A stretch of DNA of 64,000 nucleotides from Atherinomorus stipes (GCA_023101725.1 JALJCO010001134.1:666922-730921); one strand, 5' to 3'. Shown: positions 12,054 to 23,030, counted from the stretch's first letter. The notes: generated from the letters alone by a model not told the origin. A program made the numbers and translations.

Positions 12054-12640
12054 TCTTGGTGAGTAAAATATTTAATAATTCTAACTAAATAATAGAGTCT
12101 TAAATGCATCATGTAGACAGAGTAGGTAATGTGAGCATTATCAATTAAATTGCAGATGCCGTGCCCGTTACCTGTTTCGTTGGGGCCTATGGAGAGAAGT
12201 GGTGAGGCAAATCCCCCCTCTATAGTTCAATGCCAGTCTTAATTTAAATTTATTTTGATTTGATTTGAAAAAAAAAAAATATTGGCACTTTGGCCTATTA
12301 ATATTCTTATCAGTGACTGTGGACTGGAGAGAAGTGGCCGCAAAGAAGTTTTGGTTTTAAGAGTTACTTGCCTTTTCTTTTCCTAAATTGCAAGTTGCCC
12401 CCTCCTCCCTGCTCCCTATGTTAGTCATTAATAAATTTTGTCAAAATAAAATGCATAAATGCCTCATTCTTGATGAAAAAGCCCTGTACTGTGTGCACAT
12501 TTAAATGATGTCGGGCTGTAAACGGGTTCGGGCATTTTAAAAGCTGTCAATCAAAATATGAGTCGGGCTCAGGCTTATCTCTTTCGGGCTCGGTTCTTGT
12601 CGGGCCATACTTTTAAGGCCCAATTAAAGCTCTAGCCTAG
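12054..12640 (+). mobile_element. 3' non-coding end of the hAT element
   Basis: After the stop the sequence is AT-rich, then shows repeated TCGGGC / GGGCTC / CGGGCC motifs (12510-12610) ending near TTAAAGCTCTAG. Such subterminal motifs are common in hAT elements. It stops exactly where the inverted terminus of the composite starts, so the hAT end may be the insertion boundary. Confidence 0.5.
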
Positions 12641-13013
12641 TGGGCTACTCTTCGTCTTTTTGGTGATCTCTTTTTTTAAACTAACTCCAGCCTCGTAAAA
12701 TCTGATCCGCCCAGGATGCGCAGCGGGTCCGTACAGGTGACGGTGAGACCCCACGTGGTGGCGCTGGGAGAAAAAAGACTGCATCTCCTGTTTATCGGAC
12801 TTGATCCATATCCGCCGCGGGTCCGAGGTTTGACAGTCCGCCTTTCCCACGCTCAGCTGAGTGTTGGGCAACCGCGGAGTCCACTGCTATCTGGGTGGCC
12901 ACTTCCTGTGTCATTATGTAATTTCCGGTGGCAAATTCTTAAAAATGAAGAAGAAGAAGAAGAAAAAGGGGAAAAAAAACAACAAAAAAAAAAAACAACT
13001 TCCGTTGCAGCTT
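12641..13013. repeat. Unique block of the right inverted terminus
   Basis: Reverse complement of 5856-6242, diverged at scattered positions, with an A-rich run at 12965-13000 in place of the pyrimidine run of the left copy. Confidence 0.85.
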
Positions 13014-13508
13014 TCGTGTTGTGTTGCGGCTAATTGTGTTGTGTTGTGGTTAATTGTGTCGTGTTGCGGTTAATTGTGTTGTGTTGCGGTTGATTTGGTT
13101 GTGTTGCGGTTAATTGTGTTGTGTTGCGGTTAATTGTGTTGTGTTGCGGTTGATTTGGTTGTGTTGCGGTTAATTGTGTTGTGTTGCGGTTAATTGTGTT
13201 GTGTTGCGGTTGATTTGGTTGTGTTGTGGTTAATTGTGTTGTGTTGCGGTTAATTGTGTTGTGTTGCGGTTAATTGTGTTGTGTTGTGGTTAATTTGGTT
13301 GTGTTGTGGTTAATTTGGTTGTGTTGTGGTTAATTTGGTTGTGTTGCGGTTGATTTGGTTGTGTTGTGGTTAATTGTGTTGTGTTGCGGTTAATTGTGTT
13401 GTGTTGCGGTTAATTGTGTTGTGTTGTGGTTAATTTGGTTGTGTTGTGGTTAATTTGGTTGTGTTGTGGTTAATTTGGTTGTGTTGCGGTTAATTGTGTT
13501 GTGTTGTG
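13014..13508. repeat. 20-bp minisatellite array, right terminus
   Basis: About 25 copies of the same unit as 4806-5855, inverted (TTGTGTTGTGTTGCGGTTAA). It has its own set of variants: GGTTGATTTGG and GGTTAATTTGG forms are frequent here, while the TTAGTCG form of the left array is absent. The array is roughly half as long as the left one. Confidence 0.95.
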
Positions 13509-13542
13509 GCTTTTGTTTTGTTGCGACCCTTCTGGGCCACCG

Positions 13543-13880
13543 TAGTGGGGCCATCCCATGAACTCATTTATAAATGAGACAAATATTTTTTAATAACCTA
13601 AAATTTTCAAAACTCAAAAAAATGTGTTTTTGTAACAGTGGGCAGATGTGATGTGACTGTGGCTTCCTATCAAACTCTTGTTCTTTTATAGAGCAGTTCA
13701 ACGTCTTCCAGTGAAGTGGCACCAGTAAATGACCAGGTTGTAAAACAGTATACAATAGTTCTCCCTGAAGCAAGCTGAAGTTTGGGAAAAAGGACTTATG
13801 GATTTTGTTACTCTATTGAAACTGGCATCACCTTTTGACAGGAACACATTTCTGAAACACCATTTACATTTATGTGAAAT
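13543..13880. other. Sequence upstream of receptor locus A
   Basis: The part from about 13760 resembles 22158-22262 upstream of locus B, so the duplicated receptor unit begins at least here. No ORF is supported. Confidence 0.5.
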
Positions 13881-14133
13881 GTTTCCATAGAAACACAAAC
13901 TGCAGGTTTCCTAGTAACAGCTTCCATCTCAGTGGTTGTAGTTCATGTAGTTGAGTCGGAAAGTTCTTTGGTCAGTGATGTAATAAACAGGATGATGAAC
14001 AGGATCTCATGTTGGAATGATGAATGAAGTCAGACTGGAGATTTTCCTTCTTCTACCTGGATTGATGAACTTTGACCTCATGTGTTCATGACTCTTCACC
14101 TCTGTCTCCTCTCACAGGAAGAAGATCTGCAGG
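13881..14133 (+). promoter_or_regulatory. Conserved 5' block of receptor locus A
   Basis: About 250 bp preceding the leader exon are shared with 23031-23263 (locus B) and, inverted, with 47328-47570 (locus C). All three contain GTAGTTCATGTAGTTGAGTC, then GTCAGTGATGTAATAAACAG, then TGACCTCATGTGTTCATGAC. Conservation of a non-coding stretch next to the leader suggests promoter or 5' UTR, although recent duplication alone could explain it. Confidence 0.5.
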
Positions 14134-14174
14134 ATGCTGCTACTCCCTCATCCTCACCTCCTCACACGTCTGTG
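14134..14174 (+). pseudogene. Damaged leader exon of receptor locus A
   Basis: Aligned to the leader exons of loci B and C, this copy lacks the first ATG (AAGATC where B has AAGATGATC) and has an extra base and a small insertion after ATGCTGCTACTC. The remaining ATG gives 41 coding bases up to the GTCAGT donor instead of 37 in locus B, so its splice phase no longer matches the V exon. See the alternative start at 14220. Confidence 0.55.
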
Positions 14175-14274
14175 GTCAGTTTCCATCAGAAACCTCTATG
14201 ATGTAGTTTAAAGACTCCCATGTTCCAGTTCTCAGTGTGTCTGCTCTCTCTCTTCTCTCTCCCTGTCTCCTCAG

Positions 14275-14619
14275 CAGCAGGATTTGTAGTGAATGTGACA
14301 CAGAGCTCCTATCAGGCAGAGGAGAACCACAACATCACACTGGAGTGGACGTTCACAACCAAACCTGACGTCTCCTCCAAATCTCTTTTCATTTACTATG
14401 AACTTCAAACTGATCACAAACTCAAAGTCGTGTTTCATGTATTTAAGGGTGATGAAGTCTCCTTGTATACAGATGAACAGTGCAACAAAGACGTCCTCAG
14501 AAAAGGACGAATTAGGCTTCATGTGTCCAGACTCAGAATTGAGGACTCTGGTGTTTGCAGATGTCAAGTGAACACAGATTATGGATGGAGCGCTGCCAGC
14601 TGTCAGCTCAATGTTACTG
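14275..14619 (+). CDS. Immunoglobulin V-like exon of receptor locus A
   Basis: A 345-base exon between a CTCCCTGTCTCCTCAG acceptor and a GTAAGT donor, phase 1 at both ends, with no internal stop. It encodes one V-like domain, normally extracellular in this receptor class. The F-strand signature EDSGVCRCQV is clear, two N-linked glycosylation sequons (NVT, NIT) lie near the N-terminus, and the exon ends with CQLNVTG. The B strand reads NITLEWTF, so the position usually held by the first disulfide cysteine is Trp. It is closely related to the minus-strand V exon at 40591-40953 and more distantly to 24243-24564. No matching membrane exon was found downstream, so the locus may be incomplete. The frame is open upstream to an ATG at 14220. 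I cannot name an orthologue. Confidence 0.75.
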
Positions 14620-16510
14620 GTAAGTTGGATGAGGAGAAAATAACAGAATCTTCTTTTTTTTTTTTTTATTATTGTTTTCACTGTTTCTCATATTGAACCA
14701 GTCTTGAATTGTTCTGAGATCTAGATTATTTTCTGTCATTCATAATATATAATATTCATGTTTGAAACGTATAAACAGTCCATGAGGACATTTTCAACCT
14801 AAATATGACATTATTCACGGAAGCTGCAGAAGATGTCCCACCTCAGGAACAACCATTAGACCTTAACCAGAGAGAGGAGGGGAAATCTCACTGCAGTCTG
14901 GAGCACTGCAAGTAGTAGTTCCAGTTATCTTTTTTAAACTTTTATTTTGCATTACAAAAATATGTGATGCAGATCTCAAAGGGACAACCCTCCACCACCC
15001 CCTTCAGCATAAGACTGAATCAAAGCTTCAGTTAAAGACTTTGGTTGTTAAATAATCAGAAACAAAGACTGTTCTGTTCATCATCTCTCTAAAATACCAA
15101 AAAATGTCCGGTATTACATCACTGTGTCCACTAGGGAGAAATAAACATGACACACTTTTCTCTTATCACTCAAAAAAATCTGGATGACATTATTGTCCAT
15201 TTGACACTCGTTGCTGTTTTGGTCTTCTGACAGCTTTTTTTTAAAAAGAATGTCTCAGGATGCATGGGCTCTGATATTTAACAGGTTTGAATAGGTCTCT
15301 GCTTTCAAGGGCTCTAAAAATGGCCGTCATCAAGCTGCTTGTGAAAAAAGAACAACTTATACTTGCAGACATGAGCTTTGAGGTGATGCAAAGATCTCAG
15401 CACTACTTTGAAAACAAATTAAATACAAATTACTGTCCAGTTTATGTATTTTCAGGGATTCTTAAAACATTTGAAATTATGTTCTACATCCAATAGTTTC
15501 CGTCTCCTCCAAACTTTTATTTTTAAATCAGAAAATAGACTTGAGAGAAGACAATGAAGGAATAATTTTTACAACGTTCACAGAAAAGATGCTTAAGGAG
15601 AAATTATGAAGGTATATATAGTAAACAGTGCAAAGTCCTGCTGAAGAGTGGTACAACAGGACAGTCAACTTTTATTAATAATCTGCAGTTGGGTAAACAG
15701 AAGGTACATGAAGGCTGTTGATCTTTTGAAAGGCTGTTTTGGCTCATTGTCAAAACTAAACAAAACAAAAAAGAGAAAGAGAAACTATTTCTGACTCATT
15801 TGAAGTTGCCTGATATCATTCCTTTGCAGTTACTTAAGGAAAGTACAGTAAAAACAAAAAAAGAATTAAAGAAGATATTCTGACATAAAGTGTGTAACAG
15901 GGTAATATGAAATATGTCAATGTTAATCCAGAATATTAGATAAACTGGTCCAAGTTCTTCTTTATAGGATCCCAGTTGGTGGTGGAGGCTGATTCCTGGT
16001 GCTTTCATTCTGCTGGAAGGTGATACAGAAAATATCCTCAAGGTCAAGCTGATTGCATAAACTTACTAACCATCTGCAATAAAGAAAAAAATCATCTAAA
16101 ACTTTAAACAAAAATGAGTGACTAGTTCTAGTAAATCATTTGGAAACAAAGATACAATATGACCAATTATTAATTAAATCATTAATCAACTCATCAGCAA
16201 AATGCTAAATAAAACTTAGACTTGGTGAAAGTAATCTGTCAAATTATCTTTCTGAAAGCACCACATGTTGAAACTTGTTGGGTCAAAACTGAACCTTTTT
16301 GTTTTTCTTATCTCTGCAAGAGAGATGAAGATGAGATAAAGCTGTGTTTACTGGAACACAGTCTGTGTTCTCATAAAGTAAAATGTGAAACCAGTTGTTA
16401 TCAAACAAAAAACTGTGAAATTGTTTAATCTGTTGAAATGTTGCAGTTACAGAAAACAGATTGTTTTTTTATGTTTCTCGCTGTTTGTTTTAATGTGGTA
16501 GAGATTAGGG
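14620..16510. other. Non-coding sequence downstream of the locus A V exon
   Basis: AT-rich, no second immunoglobulin exon. One phase-1-compatible open stretch follows an AAGCTGCAG acceptor-like site (14830-14913, ends in TAG) and encodes a hydrophilic tail-like peptide; support is weak. From 15500 on I see nothing. Confidence 0.4.
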
Positions 16511-16735
16511 ACCCATCCATCCATCCATCCATCCATCCATCCATCCATCCATCCATCCATCCATCCATCCATCCATCCATCCATCCATCCATCCATCCAT
16601 CCATCCATCTACCCGTCCATCCATCCATCCATCCATCCATCCATCCATCCATCCATCCATCCATCCATCTACCCGTCCATCCATCCATCCATCCATCCAT
16701 CCATCCATCCATCCATCCATCCATCCATCCATCTA
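16511..16735. repeat. (CCAT)n microsatellite
   Basis: About 225 bp of CATC units with the same interruption, ATCTACCCGTCC, occurring twice (16608-16619 and 16668-16679), so a higher-order unit of 60 bp was itself duplicated. Long ORFs here (SIHP and MDGW repeats) are artefacts. Confidence 0.95.
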
Positions 16736-17278
16736 TTATTTGTATTTCACACAATTATCTGTTTATTGTAGTTACAGTTGCAGGTACGTTTGCGGATGTC
16801 TGTCATCATTTACATCTTGGCAAATGAATGGCTAATTATCACATGACCCACACAGTGATTATGAGAAAGTGGTGAAGAAACAATCAGATGGTAAATGTGA
16901 AATACTGTAATGATAATGTGTAGTTATAAATCATCATCCTTCCTTATTTCATTTTTCATCATCCTAAAAGATTCCTCTGATTCTTTCACTGCTCTCAGGT
17001 TCAACCTGAGATGGGTTAAAATGCAGAAAATGAATTTCCTATTTGGCACTCTAATTGGGATTAATACAGTATATATTTTTATTGTTATATCTTTGTTAAA
17101 AAAAAAAAAAACAAACAAACAACATTTAAATAGCTGAAAGAGAAGTCGCTGTGCAAGTTTGACTGTTTCATCTGACTGGCTGACTGATAAGCAAACAAAT
17201 CACTCCTACAACAGGGAGTGTCTGTGAGACGGGTCACACGATAGGAGTCTTGAGGACATCAATAATGATCCTCCTTAA
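16736..17278. other. Non-coding stretch
   Basis: Contains an open stretch with a hydrophobic run followed by lysines (about 17020-17137), but its splice phase does not fit the receptor family and it runs into an A-tract. It ends at the TTAA (17275-17278) that bounds the next element. Confidence 0.4.
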
Positions 17279-20200
17279 GCCTGGTCTAAAGCCTGGTCTA
17301 AACTACACGAATTTAGCCCGATTTTGGCCCGACGGAGGCGTCGCAGACAGTCGCTCACTGTCGTGCACGATTCTGCGTCGTCGGGTCGCAGGACGTCGTG
17401 TCTTCGCTCCGTGTAATGTGACACAATCAGCGATTGGCGATTTGGCGTCTGCGACGCTCCACGACCACGACGCAGAAAGACTGGCGTGTCAGAATTTTTT
17501 GGTTTTGTCCGTCTAGTGTGACACGTCCCACGACATGTCCCTTCATATTGACCAATAGGAGGACAGTGCGCCTTTCGCCTCTACCAGAGAGACGCTCAGG
17601 TACACAAATAACAGTGGAGGAAAGGAGGAGAGACGCAGTCCCGCTCCGGTGGAGCGATTTATGGAGCTGTGGCATCAGTTTACTCCAGAAAAAAAAAGAA
17701 AAGAAAAGCAAGACTGAGTGTGCCAAATTTATTTTCAACAGTGTTAAACCTCCACGAACATTCAAAAGGGTGTATCTCTCTTGAATAAAACATTACTTTA
17801 TTAACTCGAAACATAACCACACAATGTGTGTGTGTTCTATCAGTAATAGTAAAAGTCAACAGGAGTTTACAGCAGGTCCAAACGTGCACGAATGTGACGC
17901 TCTCAGATAAATCAGTGACAAAGTCACAGAAAAATCACTTTGTTTAAATAAAAACACCGCAACATAACAGACATCGCGCTCAATGAGATGAGCAAATATG
18001 ACACCCATGCGCGCTCGTGCACTCAGCCGTAACTATCCACATTACGCGTGATCATCAAAGCTAATTAACCGTCTGAACACCTACTGGGTGCAGAATATCG
18101 ACACAGCGATGCTGCTGCTGCGCAGCTCTCAGTTTATCATGCGTGTGTGGTTTCATGTGGTTGCCATGGTTTCCAGCGTGCGCTCTGAACTGATGGAGTT
18201 CAGTGAATGACGTGAGGACGCACCCGTATGCGTTCGTATAGAACAACACACTTTATTTCACTTTACGGCAGTTTTTTAAAAGTAGCGTCACTGGGTCGGC
18301 TGGTCTTTGCTCTCGTGGCAGCAGACTGTGGTCAGACTGATGGTTTTGGCTTCGCTTGGCACCGGGCGTCGTGCGCGCGGTGCGTGATGCACCTGGTGGA
18401 AGCAACGGCGCTGATCAGAGCCCAGTTTCTCTCTTTCAAAGCTCTTTTTCAAAGATGAGCAGCGAGTCTTTCTGTGCGCATCGTGGATTTAATCCTGTTT
18501 ACAAATGAAAACCCGCTCCACAGAACAACTGGAAGAGCAGCGTTACCATGGAAACAGGCTCCACAGAACAACTGGAACAGGCAGAATACACACAAATAGT
18601 TCATGTTGGTCACAATAATGGAGGGGACTGATGTCTCCGTCCACTTTCCACTTCATGAGTGATCCAAACAGTCAATTCAGAGACTCCAGACCAAGTGACT
18701 GATTGACAGCTGCTTGTCCCGCCTCCCGTTTCGTGTTGTCTTTTGCGACACCCCGCGACGATCAGACGGTTGTCTGTCTGGTGCAATCCTTGTAGTGTGA
18801 CCACTCGCGAGTAACACGACACCGTACGATTTTATGACACAATTTCTGTTAATGTGACATATGACCATCGTGAACGACGGAAAAAGTCGTGTAGTTTGAT
18901 CCTGGCTTAAACTACACGAATTTAGCCCGATTTTGGCCCGACGGAGGCGTCGCAGACAGTCGCTCACTGTCGTGCACGATTCTGCGTCGTCGGGTCGCAG
19001 GACGTCGTGTCTTCGCTCCGTGTAATGTGACACAATCAGCGATTGGCGATTTGGCGTCTGCGACGCTCCACGACCACGACGCAGAAAGACTGGCGTGTCA
19101 GAATTTTTTGGTTTTGTCCGTCTAGTGTGACACGTCCCACGACATGTCCCTTCATATTGACCAATAGGAGGACAGTGCGCCTTTCGCCTCTACCAGAGAG
19201 ACGCTCAGGTACACAAATAACAGTGGAGGAAAGGAGGAGAGACGCAGTCCCGCTCCGGTGGAGCGATTTATGGAGCTGTGGCATCAGTTTACTCCAGAAA
19301 AAAAAAGAAAAGAAAAGCAAGACTGAGTGTGCCAAATTTATTTTCAACAGTGTTAAACCTCCACGAACATTCAAAAGGGTGTATCTCTCTTGAATAAAAC
19401 ATTACTTTATTAACTCGAAACATAACCACACAATGTGTGTGTGTTCTATCAGTAATAGTAAAAGTCAACAGGAGTTTACAGCAGGTCCAAACGTGCACGA
19501 ATGTGACGCTCTCAGATAAATCAGTGACAAAGTCACAGAAAAATCACTTTGTTTAAATAAAAACACCGCAACATAACAGACATCGCGCTCAATGAGATGA
19601 GCAAATATGACACCCATGCGCGCTCGTGCACTCAGCCGTAACTATCCACATTACGCGTGATCATCAAAGCTAATTAACCGTCTGAACACCTACTGGGTGC
19701 AGAATATCGACACAGCGATGCTGCTGCTGCGCAGCTCTCAGTTTATCATGCGTGTGTGGTTTCATGTGGTTGCCATGGTTTCCAGCGTGCGCTCTGAACT
19801 GATGGAGTTCAGTGAATGACGTGAGGACGCACCCGTATGCGTTCGTATAGAACAACACACTTTATTTCACTTTACGGCAGTTTTTTAAAAGTAGCGTCAC
19901 TGGGTCGGCTGGTCTTTGCTCTCGTGGCAGCAGACTGTGGTCAGACTGATGGTTTTGGCTTCGCTTGGCACCGGGCGTCGTGCGCGCGGTGCGTGATGCA
20001 CCTGGTGGAAGCAACGGCGCTGATCAGAGCCCAGTTTCTCTCTTTCAAAGCTCTTTTTCAAAGATGAGCAGCGAGTCTTTCTGTGCGCATCGTGGATTTA
20101 ATCCTGTTTACAAATGAAAACCCGCTCCACAGAACAACTGGAAGAGCAGCGTTACCATGGAAACAGGCTCCACAGAACAACTGGAACAGGCAGAATACAC

Positions 20201-20515
20201 ACAAATAGTTCATGTTGGTCACAATAATGGAGGGGACTGATGTCTCCGTCCACTTTCCACTTCATGAGTGATCCAAACAGTCAATTCAGAGACTCCAGAC
20301 CAAGTGACTGATTGACAGCTGCTTGTCCCGCCTCCCGTTTCGTGTTGTCTTTTGCGACACCCCGCGACGATCAGACGGTTGTCTGTCTGGTGCAATCCTT
20401 GTAGTGTGACCACTCGCGAGTAACACGACACCGTACGATTTTATGACACAATTTCTGTTAATGTGACATATGACCATCGTGAACGACGGAAAAAGTCGTG
20501 TAGTTTGATCCTGGC
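17279..20515. mobile_element. Tandem dimer of a TTAA-flanked non-autonomous element (unit 1,609 bp)
   Basis: Two head-to-tail copies lie at an offset of 1,609 bp (17301 pairs with 18910). I noticed no differences, and the predicted peptides of the two copies are identical. TTAA occurs at the left edge (17275-17278), at the junction (18907-18910) and at the right edge (20516-20519). The ends are inverted: GCCTGGTCTAAACTACACGA on the left, and the reverse complement of the right end reads GCCAGGATCAAACTACACGA. TTAA targeting is typical of piggyBac and Kolobok elements, but no transposase is encoded. At the junction the left GCCTGGTCTAAAGCCTGGTCT of copy 2 is missing, as if duplication ran through the near-identical CTGGNNTAA motifs. 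Confidence 0.8.
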
Positions 20516-20519
20516 TTAA

Positions 20520-21730
20520 CAGTGTTTATAAAACTGTAACCAGCATCAAGTTTGTTTCAGAAGACTATGTTGGATTTTAACTTGTCAAAACAAAGTCAGT
20601 GAGTATGTTTAAATATTTTTTACTTTAGTCTTTAACTCTGTTTACTCTGCAGCAGCATTTAACTAGTGAATCATCCTCACAGAAAGTCATTAGATAACTT
20701 CCTATTAACGTGGGAACTGAAACATGATGCATCCTGAGTCTCTGTTAATAAGACTACTTGAACACTTTCAGTTTGGGAACATGTCTAAGCGTGTTAATGG
20801 TGTTACAGACACTGAAAGAAGGGAGGAATGGGGTCTGAGGTGGACTATTTTATCCCATGAAATTCAGAGATTCGTTTATAACTAATATTTTCAGATCTTG
20901 TACATCTGAGTTAAAATGAGAAGTAAATGGCTGTTATGGTCACTTTTTCTTGTTGTACCCTTCATCAGAAGCCTTTTTAAGATGTTTATTTATCAAATGA
21001 GAAGCTGCCCTACTGTTTCGTTAAGCTTCATGCTAGTTTTATTGTCTCAAGGTGTTTTACTTGATCTTAATTTCTGCAGCTTTCTTAAGCTCTTTGTAAA
21101 ATTGTTTAGTAAAGTGCTGTATAAAGTTTTATTAACAGTATCATAGACCTTGTTGAAGTCGTTCAGATTATTCTGCCAGATTAGACAAACAGAATGAACA
21201 GTCAATTCCCACAAATTTAAGACTGTAAATATTGCAAGAAAAACATTTGAAAATGGGAAATGGATTATTAGTTCAGTCGTCATGAATGAATATCATGTAC
21301 ACAATTTCAGATGGTTTTACTTTACATTCAGTTTATCTCCAGATGGATAAACTTTCACTCTAACTGGAATCTGACCTCCAACCTGTGGAGGGAAAAGAAG
21401 GTTTTTCCTCCAAGGAACCAAAAGCTATTGATTACATTTATGGCAGAAACAGTCTGACTATTTAGACAATGAATATCCTAAAGTTAAATTTTTTTTTTTC
21501 ATCCTAAATATACAGTTTATTCCTTCACCAAGCTGAACATCAGAACAACTTTCTGTCATGTTGCCAGTTTTGGTGAATGATGTATACTATTTATTTAGGA
21601 TTTCTTTTTTTTTGCGTGACCTGAAATATCAGATTTATCCGGGTAGAGCTACTGTATTCTTCCATGATAGAAGGCCTGAATGCAACTGTTATAAACACAC
21701 TGAAAACTCTATAATAAAACATCCACCATA
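20520..21730. other. Non-coding stretch
   Basis: AT-rich; ORFs of up to 78 codons are compositionally random. No exon or repeat family recognised. Confidence 0.4.
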
Positions 21731-21738
21731 CTGCAGAT

Positions 21739-22137
21739 TAGGGATGTAACTATATGAAAATTTCATATCACAGTTATTGTGACCAAAATGATCACGATTA
21801 TCATTTTTATCATGGTATTATACACCCCAGCATCTTTAAAAATATCAAAAATGGGTCTAAATGTCTTCTTTGTCCTTTTAAAAGGGTAAAAATCTCAAAA
21901 GCACTGTCCGTGTAGGTGCCTTTGTTACCCGCCGCCATGTTTTCATAAATTAAACATTGTAAACTGACTGCTGCTGTTTTTCCAGCCAATGAACAGCATC
22001 ACAGTCACGGTTTTAACTATAATTGAAATTTGAAATGGTATTACTGATCATTAGGAATTTTATCACAAAAAAGAAAAAAAAAAAAAAAAAAAAGGAATTT
22101 TATCACAACCATTTTACCAGTAATCACTACATCCCTA
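21739..22137. mobile_element. hAT-type MITE with perfect 8-bp target duplication
   Basis: The element starts TAGGGATGTA and ends TACATCCCTA. CTGCAGAT flanks it on both sides (21731-21738 and 22138-22145). An 8-bp duplication is the hallmark of hAT insertion. Internally it has the ATCACGATTATC-type sequence common in fish elements of this kind and an A-run of about 20 at 22074-22093. Confidence 0.85.
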
Positions 22138-22145
22138 CTGCAGAT

Positions 22146-22295
22146 CAAGCTCAGTTTTCACTGAAACAAGCTGAAATTCAGGAAAAAGGACTCATGGACT
22201 TTACTTTGTTTTTCTGTTGAAACATGGCGCCACCTTGTGACAGAAACACATTTATGAAATACAAATAACTTAAACCAAAAATTTTCCCATGTGTT
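22146..22295 (+). other. Upstream flank of receptor locus B
   Basis: Resembles 13760-13875 upstream of locus A (for example GAAAAAGGACT and GACAGAAACACATTT, with small changes). In locus A the homologous sequence runs straight into the conserved 5' block; here it is interrupted by the next feature. Confidence 0.6.
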
Positions 22296-23030
22296 ACGAT
22301 CCAGATGTCTAGGGGCTAAAGGGCTGTCAACATAATACAAAGGAAACAGATGAATGTAAAAACACAGCCATTTATTTTACAATAAAACTAAACCTACTCA
22401 AATAAACCAAGTTTAACATAATGATCGAACCCATGGCCTCAAAAATACCATACAAAAACATAATACAAAAGGGAAACACAAGCACTGCTTGACCAAAACT
22501 AAAGAACTAAATCTCAAACTAAACCAAAACGAGAACAAACAAAAGAGCAGATCAGCCCAGAAGGCTGACCAGGGGACCACTGCTTACGCAGCCTGCTCAT
22601 GGCTCCCCCGGTCAGCCTTCTGGGCTGGCTTAGATTTCCAGCACAACCAACTAAAGCTGGCTTCAAACAAAATCAAATTCTTTACAGTCTACAGATTACC
22701 ATCTATAAACCACAACCCCCAAAGCACAAGACACAAGTCAGGCTAATTGGTAATCTGCTCTAACCCTGAACAACTGCCCTGAACAGTCATCTGAGGCCAG
22801 GTTAAATAGCTGAGCCCCCAGGTGGATCCAGCCAATTGCAGACGGGAGATGGCACAGCCGACCAATCGCAGACGGAGATGGCACAGACAGCCAGACCAGG
22901 AAGTAAGCAGAGGAGGAACCAGCCCAGTGACCAGAGATTCAGGAGAGCTGGCCAATCACCTAGATGCAATCACGCACAAAAATCTGTATACAGTACATGT
23001 TCAAGACTGGCCTGGGGACCTTATACTGTG
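22296..23030 (-). mobile_element. Insertion in the locus B upstream region, probably a solo LTR
   Basis: Absent from the equivalent position of loci A and C. On the minus strand it has a TATTTAA box-like sequence about a third of the way in, an AATAAA signal near its end, and it terminates GATCGTAACA, an arrangement (TATA, polyadenylation signal, ACA end) expected of an LTR. An internal inverted pair, AGAAGGCTGACC / GGTCAGCCTTCT, lies near 22559-22622. The start boundary and target duplication are not clear. No coding sequence. Confidence 0.4.

Larger units (their letters stand above)
4772..13542. mobile_element. 8.8-kb composite with long, minisatellite-containing inverted termini, flanked by TA
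   Basis: Both ends begin with CGGTGGCCCAGAAGGGTCGC in inverted orientation and are followed by (CAACACAACACAATTAACCG)n arrays and then a unique block. The termini span 4772-6242 and 12641-13542, and differ in length mainly because the arrays differ. TA flanks both ends (4770-4771 and 13543-13544), consistent with a 2-bp target duplication. Long inverted termini built of tandem repeats are the architecture of foldback-type transposons such as Drosophila FB and Galileo; the likeness is structural only. The interior (6243-12640) holds other elements and no ORF that clearly belongs to the composite. The alternative is two independent insertions of one shorter element facing each other. Confidence 0.6.

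Noticed and set aside
16425..16827. 109- and 129-codon ORFs (MDGW and SIHP repeats)
   Set aside because: Pure translation of the CCAT microsatellite.
16910..17137. Hydrophobic stretch followed by lysines as membrane exon of locus A
   Set aside because: The nearest acceptor (CTGCTCTCAG) gives a stop in phase 1, and the lysines come from an A-tract.
17427..19393. Pairs of identical 112- and 116-codon ORFs on opposite strands
   Set aside because: Identity follows from the 1,609-bp duplication; composition is random and no family features are visible.
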